DNA of 64,000 nucleotides from Diadema setosum. Taxonomy: Eukaryota; Echinodermata; Echinoidea; Diadematoida; Diadematidae. Each line of letters begins with the position of its first letter. Positions within the stretch are counted from its first letter, which is position 1. The DNA lies in contig CM067077.1 in NCBI GenBank assembly GCA_033980235.1, positions 8,464,602-8,528,601 of the forward strand, given 5' to 3'. The notes below the pieces were generated by a model, which worked only from the letters and a program-made list of their open reading frames with translations, ran no database searches and had not been told where the DNA came from. Below, one piece after another: positions 12,577 through 23,166 of the stretch. The position numbers and the translations under genes are program-made.

Positions 12577-12819
12577 CACTCTTAAAACATCCGAGTCAGA
12601 AATGACCCGGAACTGGGTCTGTTGGGGTCATACACCGTTCCGGGTCAGAAATGACAGGGAGTGTGGTCAGATATGGCCCATTCAGAGTCATGAATCGGGT
12701 CAGGATGACCCCATTCGGGGTCTTCATGACCAAATTCTAAGTCATTTCTGACCCGGAACGGTGTATGACCCCAACGGACCCAGTTCCGGGTCAGTTCTGA
12801 CTCGGGTCTTTTTAGAGTG
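12577..12819. mobile_element. Palindromic MITE with TA flanks
   Basis: This 243-bp element is close to a full palindrome. The left arm begins CACTCTTAAAACATCCGAGT and the reverse complement of the right arm begins CACTCTAAAAAGACCCGAGT. The arms match for about 110 bp and repeat the word GACCCGGAAC. A TA dinucleotide flanks each side (12575-12576 and 12820-12821), as expected for Tc1/mariner-type target duplication. There is no coding capacity. Confidence 0.85.
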
Positions 12820-12821
12820 TA

Positions 12822-13439
12822 TATTGATGGGAATATTGTCAATGGAAATATTCATGTTGTAAATGTGGATTGAGTGAGAATATCTAAGATTTGTGAAGCA
12901 ATTAGTATTTTATACATCTAAGGATAACGTATTACATTTGATCACAAAAAGTACATTTGCCAGCATACTATAGTGTTGATGAAGTTTGTTTGTGATAAGA
13001 GTTGAGTCGTCAGCAATCCGAGAGCCTTTACAGCGCTCACAAGTATAGTAAATTCACCTTCCACGCATTCTTTGCACTATCACTGTCATACATGTGTAAT
13101 TTATGAGATGCGTTTTTTTTGTTTTTTTTTATGTGTGCATGTGCATGTATTTGATTGTACATAATAGTTGATATAAGTTTCTATTTAAGCCACAGTACAT
13201 TTACGGTCATATGACATGTATGAAAGGAAGGATCTCACAGATTCCAGAATATTCTGCTGGGTGCTGACAAAATTTATTATTTCATTGGCTGCTGATGAAT
13301 TGCATTAGAAAATGCCAGAAGCTAACGATGGAACATAGAAAATGCTGGAAATAATATGTTCAACCATAACGCTTCAGAGGGAATCCCCCGCACCTTTGCG
13401 TGTACAAGCTGTAAGTCAGTTAAATTACCTGAACATGCG
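12822..13439. other. AT-rich spacer
   Basis: No gene or repeat structure is seen beyond a short T-run near 13112. Confidence 0.5.
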
Positions 13440-13945
13440 GTACTCGGCCCCGTAATTTTGTCCGTTTACAGTGCCGGGCTCGGCCCGGGCTTTTAATTCA
13501 AACCTTTTAATATTTTGTCGTAGTGGCGCTCTGCTTGTAAACAACCGGTCGCAACGTGGTATAGTCTGGTTTCCTGGACTCTCCGGCGACGAAGTCGCCG
13601 CCTTTGCCGAAGGCAAAGACCTCTGCAGCCTGACAAAACCACCTTAAACTATACTTCTTTTCGACGTTGAGGGTGTTAACATCCTGAATAGCGAAATAGT
13701 ACGGGCAGAGGGTGTGGAAGCCAGACTAAATTTGGTACCGCATTTGGCCCAGTTTGCGTTTATAGTGAGAAAAGGCCGGTCTCGGCCGCGGCCGAGCCGC
13801 GGTCGAGACTACCTCCAGAGCTTGGCCAAATGCGCGGCCGATTTTGGTACCGCATTTGACCTTTTGCGCGTTTACAGTGAAATGAAGGCCGAGCCCGGCC
13901 TTTTCACTCACTGTAAACGGGGTCATATAGTACATACTAAATCGA
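13440..13945. repeat. GC-rich repeat with nested palindromes
   Basis: The region is far more GC-rich than its surroundings. The word GTTTACAGTG followed or preceded by GGCCGGGCTCGGCC-like sequence occurs near 13468, and in both orientations near 13872-13918. GGTACCGCATTTGRCC occurs at about 13733 and 13848. The centre (about 13575-13620) holds two adjacent perfect hairpins, GGCGACGAAGTCGCC and CCTTTGCCGAAGG. The pattern suggests a non-autonomous DNA element with inverted ends, but the exact termini were not fixed. Confidence 0.45.
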
Positions 13946-13953
13946 TCTCTGAC

Positions 13954-13955
<2 letters not shown>

Positions 13956-14006
<51 letters not shown>
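13956..14006. repeat. Poly(T) run
   Basis: This is an uninterrupted run of about 51 T. On the minus strand it would be a poly(A) tail, but no retrocopy body could be recognised next to it. Confidence 0.9.
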
Positions 14007-14009
<3 letters not shown>

Positions 14010-14576
14010 GAATGGGGTTATGCACGGAAATCTGGAATCAAGAATGATAGGGTGTGAGGAAAGTTCTGGGATCTCTTGGAGATGTTTAGAAAAAGTTCCA
14101 GAATGGTTTAAGGACCGTGTAAGGCCACAGGAATTGTCAGGCTGAGTAGAGTTCCCCCAACACCTTCACTCAGAGTGTATACGTCACACCTGGCTCTTAA
14201 GCCACTAATTGTAGGCTTACTTTAATAGCCCTATATTCCCCGCTGACTTGTTACGTGTTGTGGATGAAACTGGGAGATATCATGATTTCATATCGCTTCA
14301 TGTGTTAGATTTATTATCGTAACTTGCTGGATAATCGCTTTTGTTAGAATAAACAAACGCACCTTGACGTGAACATATTGGTCGCAAGAGTATTCGATTC
14401 TATACGAATCACCGTGGACTTTGCCCACTGATATTTGCGTGGGTCAATCATTTGTGCAGCGTGCGTTATTTCTTTTTTTTTTAATGGACATTTCCTGGGA
14501 AATATATGGAACTCACTATCCAGCGGGCATCGAAACCATATTCGAATTTCAGTAACGGGGTGAAAATATCAATATT
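14007..14576. other. Unassigned DNA
   Basis: No gene, no long repeat and no open frame of interest is seen here. Confidence 0.45.
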
Positions 14577-14828
14577 TGAAGACTTTGTTTGCAAAAACCG
14601 ATAAGTCCATATTTGCCAAATGGAGATATTTGCGATTAAAGGTCAAGAAAAATAAAGAGAGTAATAAAAAAAAATTGCTTCTTTTGACCATAACTTCAAA
14701 AATATACCTTTATAATTATGTAGTGACCAATATATCATTTAAAAGGTATTATTTTGTACTTTATGACAGAGACCGTACTTCAAAATCTTCAAAAATGGAC
14801 TAATCGGTTTTTGCAAACAAACTCTTCA
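14577..14828. mobile_element. MITE family M1, copy 1
   Basis: The element is 252 bp. Inverted ends read TGAAGACTTTGTTTGCAAAA on the left and, as reverse complement, TGAAGAGTTTGTTTGCAAAA on the right, continuing ACCGATWAGTCCA. The interior matches copy 2 at 16136-16375 along its whole length with a few small indels. No coding capacity. Confidence 0.85.
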
Positions 14829-15884
14829 TTTGTAAAGCAACGTGAGAGGCTATACGTTGTGATCTATGTGCAGAGCGGGACATTGAGTAAAGCGATGTTA
14901 TTTGAGATGTGCTTATATTTAGTGGGGACCAATGAGAACGTATCGCATGAGTAGGCATCGTGCACCTACACTGAGTACGCATGTGTGAATGATCGTGGGT
15001 ATGCCCTATGCCTTTGGGCATATTATGTAGGTGAGGGCCTCATGCATATAGGATTTGCACTTCCTATATGTTAATGGCGATATATAATGGCATTTAAAAG
15101 AAAAACACAAACACACAACAAAGATTAAAATTTACCAAGTATGGGCCTCCATTCGGCACAATTCGGCCAGAGGCCCCCCCCCCCCCCCCCCCTCCGGCCA
15201 TGAAAAATCAATATATGCTCGGAGCTCCTGAGCTATTGCTTTACTTTTTTTTTAAGAAAGTTTATTGATCCGATTCTTCTGTAACAAATCAATAACATTT
15301 TTGTATTTCATAAAGTTTATAATTATATGTATATATGTATAAACTTTAACTTTGATGACGTGAATGAGTTCAGTTTTGGCGGATAATCAAAAAAATTCTC
15401 CTCCAAATTAAATTTAAATAAACTTATAACCTATGTAGCGGGAGAGGGGCTACAACCACCCCTCCCCACACATACACACACACACACATTTTCCGCGATG
15501 ATTTTTTTTTTTAATACGCAAATTTCTTTTTCGCTGAAATTTTATTTTGTTTTCACGTCCTGCGCACAATTTGAGACCCTATTTTCGAAGATATAGGGGT
15601 ATGCTTGCCGAGATATAAAACGCATGTTAGAGACCAATGTCGCCGAAAATGGCAGTTTCTAATGGTCTTGTTAATTTGTGTATAATGTATGTAGATAAAG
15701 CAGACCCTGGACGTCTCAAAAGGGTGGCTGAAGACTTCACAACAGATTTCCTCAGCACTTTTCTAAACAAATGTCTCATAGAACTTGTCTCCAATATTTG
15801 AAAGAATATTTCGGTCAAATTCAGAGATTCACTCTTATCCTACCAGACAATATATAAATTTGCATTTATTTAATCCCAAAACTG
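14829..15884. other. Unassigned DNA with C-run
   Basis: A run of about 19-20 C lies near 15174-15192 and a short CA repeat near 15470-15487. I recognise no gene. LINE-like coding starts to be recognisable only from about 15885. Confidence 0.45.
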
Positions 15885-16031
15885 CACTCGCGCATCATTC
15901 TATACGAAAATCCGGCCCTAACTACTGACACTCGGAATCCCGTTCCCACCGAAATCAAAAACATGACCACTTTGGATTCATTTGAGAAGGCTGTAAAACT
16001 TCACCTCCTTAAGCAGTATTCCTCAGGATAA
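15885..16031 (+). pseudogene. LINE ORF2 C-terminal end
   Basis: The frame reads PVPTEIKNMTTLDSFEKAVK then LHLLKQYSSG and a stop at 16029-16031. This matches the C-terminal tail of CR1/jockey-type LINE proteins, where WNxLPxEIKN is followed by SFKKxLKxxLL. The expected tryptophan-asparagine is lost. Only this end of the protein is recognisable. Confidence 0.65.
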
Positions 16032-16135
16032 AATTTTGATTTCTTTATTGTTATGTATTATAATCAAATGTATATAAAATGCATGTATGTGTGCATGCAT
16101 ATATTGATCCATTTATCTATCCATATATGTATATA

Positions 16136-16375
16136 TGAAGAGTTTGTTTGCAAAAAGCGATAATTGCATATTTGTCAAATGGAGATATTTGCGATTAAAG
16201 GTCAAGAAAAATAAAGAGAATAATAAGAATATTTTTGCTTCTTTTGACCATAACTTCAAAAATGTACCTTTATATGTAGTGACCAATATATCATTTAAAA
16301 GGTATTATCTTGTACTTTATGACAGAGACTTCAAAATCTTCAAAAATGGACTTATCGGTTTTTGCAAACTCTTCA
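16136..16375. mobile_element. MITE family M1, copy 2
   Basis: The element is 240 bp with ends TGAAGAGTTTGTTTGCAAAA and, as reverse complement, TGAAGAGTTTGCAAAAACCG. TA flanks both sides (16134-16135 and 16376-16377). It is nearly the same as copy 1 at 14577 and in the same orientation, and it is inserted in the LINE 3' UTR. Confidence 0.87.
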
Positions 16376-16406
16376 TATGTATAGGTATGTATCTATTTAT
16401 CTATCC

Positions 16407-16409
<3 letters not shown>

Positions 16410-16453
<44 letters not shown>
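16410..16453. repeat. (TA)n microsatellite
   Basis: About 22 TA units flanked by GTATGTATCTATTTATCT on both sides, so the flank is also duplicated. Confidence 0.9.
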
Positions 16454-16455
<2 letters not shown>

Positions 16456-16918
16456 TATGTATCTATTTATCTTTCCTATGTATAGGTATGTATGTGTATA
16501 CCATGTGCCTTACCATTACTTTGCACATTTAACTACTATATATCTTGTTATTTCATGTCAGATAACCACATGTAGAATGCTTTGTATTCATTTATTATCA
16601 TTACTATTATTGTAAAGTAGTTGGAGCGGTACACATGGATATACTCTGTAATCTTCCCTTTCCCCCCCTACCCTTCCCTCTCTCTCTCTATTCCATATTC
16701 TATCCAGAGTAGCTAAGTATAGGGTCTCCATACCTTCAAGCCTCGGCTTATTTAAAGACCCTTCTGTTTAAGTTCCCTAAGCTGTTTGTACTTGTTTTGT
16801 TTTGTACTAAAACTATGTGTCGATATACTGTTTGTCATAAATGATTTGTACACAATCATTAATGATGTAACGGAATTAAGCAGAAATAAATCAAATCAAA
16901 TTAAATCAAATCAAACTT

Positions 16919-17569
16919 GTGCCATCAAAGATGACTAAGGTCCTGCCACACCCAGAGCTTTGGAATACCATCACTCCGCTTGACTTCCAGGCAATGTGCA
17001 ACATCAGTCGACAAAGCTGAAAGCTTAAAGGTAGGGGATACCTTTTACAGACCTCCCAAAATGCAGCAAAACATTAAATATGAACCTCAGGGGACTTGTT
17101 TAGGCCACTGCTGAGAAATTTGGAAGTCAACAGTTATCTACAATTTGAATAATGCAAAAAACTCAACTACTCAGTAGTTCTGTGTGTCAGCCACACTTAA
17201 GCCTTTTTGTTGCAGTCTTCTGTATTTTTTTTATCTATAAACACAAATCTAAAAGTATAAGAGCTGATGTAATAACATATAGAGTGTGTGGCAAGAATGT
17301 ATATAGAAATGTTTGTAAGTTTTGATGAACTTTCTTCACAAAATATACATGATGGACATACATGCAGTGCATGGGTCTGCAAAGGTAGCCTGGTAATGTA
17401 CTCGAATTTACGGTGAGCCCCGAAAAAAATTCAATTCAAAATCTAACGGTCAATAAAAATGTACTAAATGTTACCTTCCACTTTCAATACTTTATGGGAG
17501 TTTCTAAAATGATACTCTCTTCAACATACCACTGTATTTATACAACTCTTCATTTAAGGCATGCAAATG
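16919..17569. other. Unassigned DNA
   Basis: I see no gene. It lies between the LINE tail and the 5' side of the next LINE, whose first recognisable residues begin near 17570. Confidence 0.4.
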
Positions 17570-17935
17570 GGATTCCCTACCTTTAAACGAATACTTCCAG
17601 TCAGCTTTTACCTGTAAGAACATGATCAGTCACAACCCTGCGCTATCTAAAGGCTCCTTCCCATTCCCAAGAATAGAGTACCTCAATATCCAAAGTACTA
17701 GCGTTGAAACACAACTTCAACAGCTGAACCTGTCAAAACGAGACGAGATCGGTACCTCCTATGCTATACTAAAACTTATAGCCCATTGTACCAGCAAAGC
17801 TATGACAGCGGCGTGATTCCAGGCCAATGGAAGCAAACCCTTGTCACGCCAGTCCACAAATCTGGTGATAGAAGTGATCCATCCAACTATGGTCCAATTT
17901 CCTTAACCTGTATATCCTGCAAAGTCAAGGAACAT

Positions 17936-17959
17936 AACACACACACACACACACACACC

Positions 17960-18009
<50 letters not shown>
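17936..18009. repeat. (CA)n-(TA)n microsatellite
   Basis: About 35 bp of CA is followed by about 39 bp of TA, directly outside the left end of the Tc1-like element. Confidence 0.9.
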
Positions 18010-18012
<3 letters not shown>

Positions 18013-19475
18013 TACTCAAAAAAAGTTAAGGACCACTTTTTAATGTGTGTATACAATTTTCAAACCGGGTGTTGTATTTCTAGAAATACCCGAATATGGC
18101 TGTCTTGAATCTCCTCAAACACCCTGTAACAATTTCACACATGGGTGGTTTCAGTTGTTGCATGATGTCTCTCGCATTATTGCATATCCTGAAAAGTGGG
18201 CCCATTGTGAGGTGGTACAAATGTGGATTCAAATGCATTTTCTGTCTTTAGTCTCTACAATCAACAACTTGCTGACATTAGCAATGCCAAGATACAGCTG
18301 TCCAGAATGCCATCAAACACAATGACATCAATTTCACACATGCAGTTCTTTCATGATGTCTCTGGCATCATTGCAGTGGGCCATAAGACAAGTGTCTTCC
18401 AAAGCATTTTCTGTCTTTAGTCTGTACAATCAACAACTTGCCTACAACAGCAATGCCAAGACACCACCTAAGTGAAACAGATGTAGCCAGAGCCCTAGGG
18501 ATGCTGGAAGCTGGCCTCAGTCAGCGAAGAGTAGCCAGAATGATGGGCGTGTCACACAGTGTCATTAGCAGAGCAAATCAAAGACACCGAGAGACAGGGC
18601 TATACTCCGAGAGACCCCGCAGTGGCCGACCAGTTTCGACAACCCCTAGAGATGATCGCTACTTGACGAATCTCAGCCTCCGCAACCGCTTTCACAGTGC
18701 ACGCCGCCTCAACAATGACTTCGCTGCAGCAACTGGAGTGATTGTTTCCACTCAAACAATCCGTAACCGACTTCACAGAGCCAATATGCATGCCAGACGG
18801 CCAGCTCAGTGTGTCCCACTCACCCCTGCTCACAGAAGAATTCGTCTCAACTGGGCCCGGGAGCATGACAGATGGACCAGACAGCAATGGCGTAGAGTTC
18901 TGTTCACAGATGAGAGCCGATTTTCCCTTGACCACAATGATGGACGTTCGAGAGTCTGGAGGCGACCAGGAGAGAGATTTGCAGACCCCTGTATTGCAGA
19001 ACATGACCGTTATGGGGGAGGCAGCGTCATGGTGTGGGGAGGCATCACCTACGCCAACCGTACTCGTTTCTACGTGGTCCCAGGGGGAGCAATGACAGGA
19101 GTGAGGTACAGGGATGAGGTCCTTGAACCTATAGTGGTGCCATTTGCAGAAAATGTGGGACAAAACATCATTTTCATGGATGACAATGCCCGTGCCCACC
19201 GAGCTAGGGTGGTGACCAAGTTCCCTAAAAGACACTCAGACATTCGTTTTTACCACTTCATGTCGGTAGCTGATACCCCTCGGGGCCCACTTTTCAGGAT
19301 GTGCAGTGATGCAAGAGACATTGTGCAACAACTGAAACCACCCATGCGTGAAATTGATTACAGCGTGTTTAAGGACATTTAGGACAGTTGTACTGAGGTA
19401 TTTCCAGAAATAAAACACCTTGTATAAAATCTTTATGTACGTTAAAAAGTGGTCCTTAACTTTTTTTGAGTAGTG
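18010..19475 (+). mobile_element. Tc1-like DNA transposon, internally deleted
   Basis: The element is about 1,466 bp with TA outside each end (18008-18009 and 19476-19477). Both ends carry ACTACTCAAAAAAAGTTAAG in inverted orientation, perfect for over 30 bp. Weaker inverted similarity extends to about 230 bp (for example CATGGGTGGTTTCAGTTGTT at about 18141 and, reverse-complemented, near 19340). A 5' segment of roughly 170 bp is tandemly duplicated inside (18128-18294 and 18331-18463). The right inverted repeat runs straight into the transposase frame, so the 3' part of the gene was deleted. The element sits inside the LINE RT and is younger than it. Confidence 0.9.
18453..19382 (+). CDS. Tc1/mariner transposase, C-terminally truncated
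   Basis: This open frame of about 309 codons starts at the first ATG of the frame, giving MPRHHLSETDVARAL as in Tc1 proteins. Residues 6-45 form the first helix-turn-helix (LEAGLSQRRVARMMGVS), followed by an ERPRSGRP linker and a second helix-turn-helix region. The catalytic core has D153 (VLFTDESRF), GGGSVMVWGGI at about 188-198, and D244 (FMDDNARAH), 91 residues after the first. The third acid, expected 34 residues later in a SPDLNPIE-like block, is absent. After RAHRARVV the frame runs into the right terminal inverted repeat and stops. It therefore has DNA-binding and two catalytic residues but should not catalyse transposition. It might bind ends of related copies, which is inference. Confidence 0.88.
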   Translation: MPRHHLSETDVARALGMLEAGLSQRRVARMMGVSHSVISRANQRHRETGLYSERPRSGRPVSTTPRDDRYLTNLSLRNRFHSARRLNNDFAAATGVIVSTQTIRNRLHRANMHARRPAQCVPLTPAHRRIRLNWAREHDRWTRQQWRRVLFTDESRFSLDHNDGRSRVWRRPGERFADPCIAEHDRYGGGSVMVWGGITYANRTRFYVVPGGAMTGVRYRDEVLEPIVVPFAENVGQNIIFMDDNARAHRARVVTKFPKRHSDIRFYHFMSVADTPRGPLFRMCSDARDIVQQLKPPMREIDYSVFKDI

Positions 19476-20000
19476 TAATATATATATCATGCTGAGCTAT
19501 TTATCCAAGGACATAGCAGCAAACAACATCCTTGCAGACTCTCTACATGGTTTTAAGACTTGTCATCAACAACAACACAACTAGCTTCTGTTGGCAATGA
19601 CTGGTCTCAGGCATTACAAAATCGTCGCCAATCTCATGTCATCTTTCTGAACTTCCAGAAAGCATTTGTCAGGGTCCAACATGAGCGACTTTCTATTAAG
19701 GTACAATATTGTGCCATTACTGGAGAGTCTATCAACTGGATATGTGCTTTCTTGGCTGATAGGTCACAAGCAGTAGTCGTTGCTGGAACCAATCATCGTG
19801 GAAGGAGGTCTCATCAGGAGTCCCACAGAGTTCTGTTAATATTGCCCGTATGGAACAGTCAGTGTTGCCACATAGTAAAACACGCCTTTTATTAGGATCT
19901 CTTTGTTTTACCTTGTTTTTGGATATCTCGGCCATTTCAAGACCAATTTTCATCAAATAAACTTTTGATACCCCTAAGAATTGAATGCTTTTTAACATAT

Positions 20001-20090
20001 AATGATAATAATAATAATAATAGTGGCCTCTTATAAAGCGCTGAAGTCCATCAAAAATGATGCTCATGGCGCTCTAACATAACCAGCATG
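20001..20090 (-). repeat. SINE/LINE 3' tail, minus strand
   Basis: Read on the minus strand it is GCGCTTTATAAGAGGCCACT followed by (ATT)n. The GCGCTxTATAAxxxx(ATT)n form recurs at 36291-36366 and at 50481-50540 and is a common 3' end of retroposons in aquatic animals. Confidence 0.55.
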
Positions 20091-20339
20091 AACAGTACAT
20101 AATACAACATACAACATATCATAGAGTGGTTTCTGAATATCTCGCAAAATGTTAAAAGCTAAATCCTTACCTCGATCAGAACAGTAAACACCCTTTAATT
20201 CCGGAATATATGTTTTGTTTTATGTTGTTGTTTTTTTTTTATTCCAGTTGGTTCCGCTGCGTGGTACTTCTGTGTGGTAGTGCTGTCTTGTATTGTCCTG
20301 TGATAATCATGTAGTATAGCATGTCAAGAAAAAAAATAA

Positions 20340-20720
20340 TATCCTGTGGTATTTCTCTGTGTTACTTTCTACTTTATTTTGTGCGGTTTTGCCTTCTTGT
20401 ATTGCTGTGTGGTATTGCTATGTATTACTGCTGAGATATACTGTGTGGCTTTGCTGTGTGGGACTCTTGTGCGATACTGCCGTTTGGTGTTGTCCTGTGG
20501 TAGTCCTGTGGTCTATGTGACAAACGTGTGCAGGAATATTCTGTGGTATTTTCCTGTGGTACTTTTTGTTGTATTTTCTCTGGTTTTCTTGTGTGGTTCT
20601 TCTGTGTGGTATTGCGGTGTGGTACTGCTGTGCGACACTATGTGGTTATGCTGTGTGGTACGTGTGTGGTACTGCTGGTGGTATTGTCCTGTGGTAGCCC
20701 TTTGTCCCAAAATACCACAG
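20340..20720. repeat. GTGTGGTA-rich degenerate tandem repeat
   Basis: The block is dominated by variants of CTGTGTGGTATTGCTG and CCTGTGGTAGTCC at irregular spacing. It closes with the inverted word TACCACAGGAATATCCTGTG. Strong strand asymmetry (G/T-rich plus strand) explains the long but meaningless open frames here. Confidence 0.7.
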
Positions 20721-20859
20721 GAATATCCTGTGTCCCAAGTAAAATGTGAATGAATGTTTTTCCCCTGCAATATAATTATTTTCTTTTTTTAATGACGTAC
20801 CCCCCTCCCAATTCAAAGGTGGGTCGGTCTGCTGTGAAAAATCTGTAACACTACATTCC

Positions 20860-21720
20860 AACATGCTGGAACATGTGACACGTTCTGTGGTTATTTTGTG
20901 GTAAACTGTGGTGGCGAGTCACTGTGTGACTTTTGGGTGGGAAACCACATAATCTACAATTTCACAATGTGACTATTCGGCGGACACAATATTCTCACAT
21001 ACGGCAATAAGTGACACAGTGTGGTTTTGTGTGGCTAACTATGGCAACTGTGATTACTATGTGACTTTCGGTGAAGTAGGACCTACCACATAGACTAGAA
21101 TTCCACACTGTGGCAACTCTGTGGGCACACAAATTTCACATAGGCTATTGCAGTATGTGATACACTGTGGTTATTTTATGGTAAGCTGCGGTAACTGATC
21201 TATGAGAGTAGCATGTGGTAAGTCACATAGCTTTAAATACACAATGTGCACTTACGTGAACACATCTTCCCCACAGACTGAAATATATAGCACACTGTGA
21301 CTATTATGTGGCAGTTGTGGTAACTGTATACTACTATGCAACTATAGTGGGAGATAAACCACGTAGTCCATTGTTTCACACTGTGGCATCTCTGTGGAGG
21401 TACTATTCCCATATACTGCAATATGTGACACACACTGTGGCTATTATGTGATAACTGCATGTCACCATAATTATGATGAGTATGTGGTTAACCACCCAGT
21501 CTGACAATACATACTATGACAACTTTATGAATACACTACACCCATTTACTGCTGCATATGACACACTGTGACCATTATGTGGTAAGCTGTGGTAACTGTG
21601 TATGACTGTGTGAGTCGTGTGTGGTTAACCGCATAGTTTGTAATTTCACACTGTGATAACACTGTGAACACACTATATTAACACATTCTACACATAGTAA
21701 ACTATGTGACCACAGTGGGG
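20860..21720. repeat. Satellite-like array, about 130-155 bp period
   Basis: The phrase ACACTGTGGYTATTATGTGG recurs in degenerate form near 20876, 21013, 21165, 21291, 21428 and 21561. Spacings are about 130-155 bp. Each unit also carries a CCACATAGTYTA word followed by TTTCACACTGTGGCAACTCT. About six units are visible. Many internal CACTGTG/CACAGTG inverted words give each unit hairpin potential. Confidence 0.78.
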
Positions 21721-22699
21721 TAACACTGTGTTTATTCCATAAGGTGGGCCCTACCCTCTTTCTACTGTTCATCAACGACATCCAGGATGGCATGTCGTCA
21801 CCCATCCGTCTGTATGCGGATGAATGCGTGACTTATTGGGAAATTATGTCAGAAAGTGACTACAACACTGTGCAACAAGCTCTTCAGACATTGCCAGTAA
21901 GGTCGTTCAAGTGGCTCATGAACTTCAACATCAAGAAGTGCGGAGTAATGTCAATCACTCGAATACGTAACCCTAAAATCTACAAATACCACCTCCAAAC
22001 TGATGTAATTCCAAGAGTTATGGAGTATAAATACCTTGGGATCACTGTAACACTTGACATACGCTGGAATACACACTGCCAAAAACAGCAGGTGCAAGGC
22101 CAGCAAGACCCTGGTACTTTTGCACCAAACATTGTCATGCATGCTCAAAGGAAGTGAAGTATAGAGCCTCCACAACATTGGTTAGGCCTTAACTGGAGTA
22201 TGCCTCTGAGGTGTGGAACCCTCACATTTAATAACGTCCATTAACAGCCTCGAACAAGTACAGAAGGCATCTGCGGCTCGGTTTGTTGCTGGTGACTATA
22301 TGCGGTCTACGTCATTTACATTGTACCCTTCTAGTGTCGGCACACGGATGGAACACGTTACACCACCGGCGACTCCTGGACCAATGCTTACTTTACTTCT
22401 TCTTCTTTTCTTTTAAACAAAATCCAATATGGACTGCATGGTGAGTCTACCAATGCCCTCGGCAGTTACCCCTGCAACGCACCATTGATCATGACCTCAA
22501 GTTCATCATACCCAAGACATCTATTGATGCATTCAAGTACTCATTTTTTCCAAGGACACTTTGGATCTGGAATAGCCTATCTACAGATGACCTAGTCAAG
22601 TCATGCATATCAACACCATGACAACATTCAGAGAGGCTGCTCTTCCCTCTTTCACATCCTTGCAGCCTTCTTCTGGATACCTCATCCTTTAACGAAGGA

Positions 22700-23160
22700 G
22701 CATTTTCATTTCATTTCATTTATTAACTTTTACACACAAATCATACAGTGTTGTGTTTAAACATGCATCCGCGACAATGTAAAGTAATACATAAATTATA
22801 AGTTACAAGTTCAGTATATACAAATAGCATTTACATAGCACAAAATCAATTGAAATCATTCTCAATGGTACATTTATGACGGATAAATAAGATTGTGATT
22901 GGAGGGAACCTACAAAGAAGCAGATGCTTGTGGGAGTAGGTTCCCCGAAAGAAAATCAACACAGGCTGTTACACTCACACACACACACACTCTGCACGCA
23001 CGCAAGTGCACCTGGACAAGCGTGCATACACACACACATACACACACACAACAAAGAGAAGAGATCATAAGAACTTAAGACCGTCACAGGGACAGTATCA
23101 ATGACGGTACCTGCAGCTGCAGAAGGAAAGAAATGTCGAAGAGAAGAATTAGAAAAAAAA
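22700..23160. other. LINE tail junction and CA-rich spacer
   Basis: TTTCATTTCATTTCATTTAT at about 22708 looks like the 3' tail of a minus-strand retroposon. CA-rich patches lie near 22975-23050. No gene is seen. Confidence 0.45.
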
Positions 23161-23166
23161 AAAAAA

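Larger units (their letters stand above)
16032..16918 (+). mobile_element. LINE 3' UTR ending in AAATC tail
   Basis: This follows the ORF2 stop. It is interrupted by MITE copy 2 and an AT microsatellite and ends in AATAAATCAAATCAAATTAA-type pentamer repeats near 16885-16916, a common form of LINE 3' tail. Confidence 0.55.
19841..21743. mobile_element. 1.9-kb insertion carrying GT-rich and satellite arrays
   Basis: The boundaries are set by the host LINE: RT coding stops after GVPQSS near 19840 and resumes at GPTLFLLF near 21744. The two ends are weakly inverted: left TATGGAACAGTCAGTGTTGC, right (reverse complement) TATGGAATAAACACAGTGTT. A possible degraded duplication (TTGCCCGTA versus TGGGCCCTA) lies outside. 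The interior holds a SINE-like tail, a GTGTGGT-rich block and a tandem satellite, but no transposase. The element type is unknown. Confidence 0.6.
17570..22691 (+). pseudogene. Jockey/CR1-like LINE broken by two insertions
   Basis: Four collinear pieces belong to one RT. Piece 1 (17570-17935) has the start of RT: SYDSGVIPGQWKQTLVTPVH then KSGDRSDPSNYGPISLTCIS. Piece 2 (19490-19840) continues with LHGFK, FLNFQKAF, GESINWICAFLADRSQAVVV and SGVPQSS. Piece 3 (21744-22157) resumes exactly at GPTLFLLFINDI, then LYADECVTYW and YKYLGITVTLDIRWNTHC. Piece 4 (to 22691) gives INSLEQVQ, ARFVAGDY and the C-terminal TTFREAALP. A Tc1-like element splits 1 from 2 and a 1.9-kb insertion splits 2 from 3. Frameshifts and a YADD to YADE change show it is dead. 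A second copy of its 3' half lies in inverted orientation at 23485-24395. Confidence 0.83.

Noticed and set aside
18600..19235. 211-codon minus-strand open frame
   Set aside because: It is the exact antisense of the Tc1 transposase and reflects its codon pattern.
20346..20770. Long frames on both strands rich in cysteine, valine or threonine
   Set aside because: Produced by the GTGTGGT-rich repeat.
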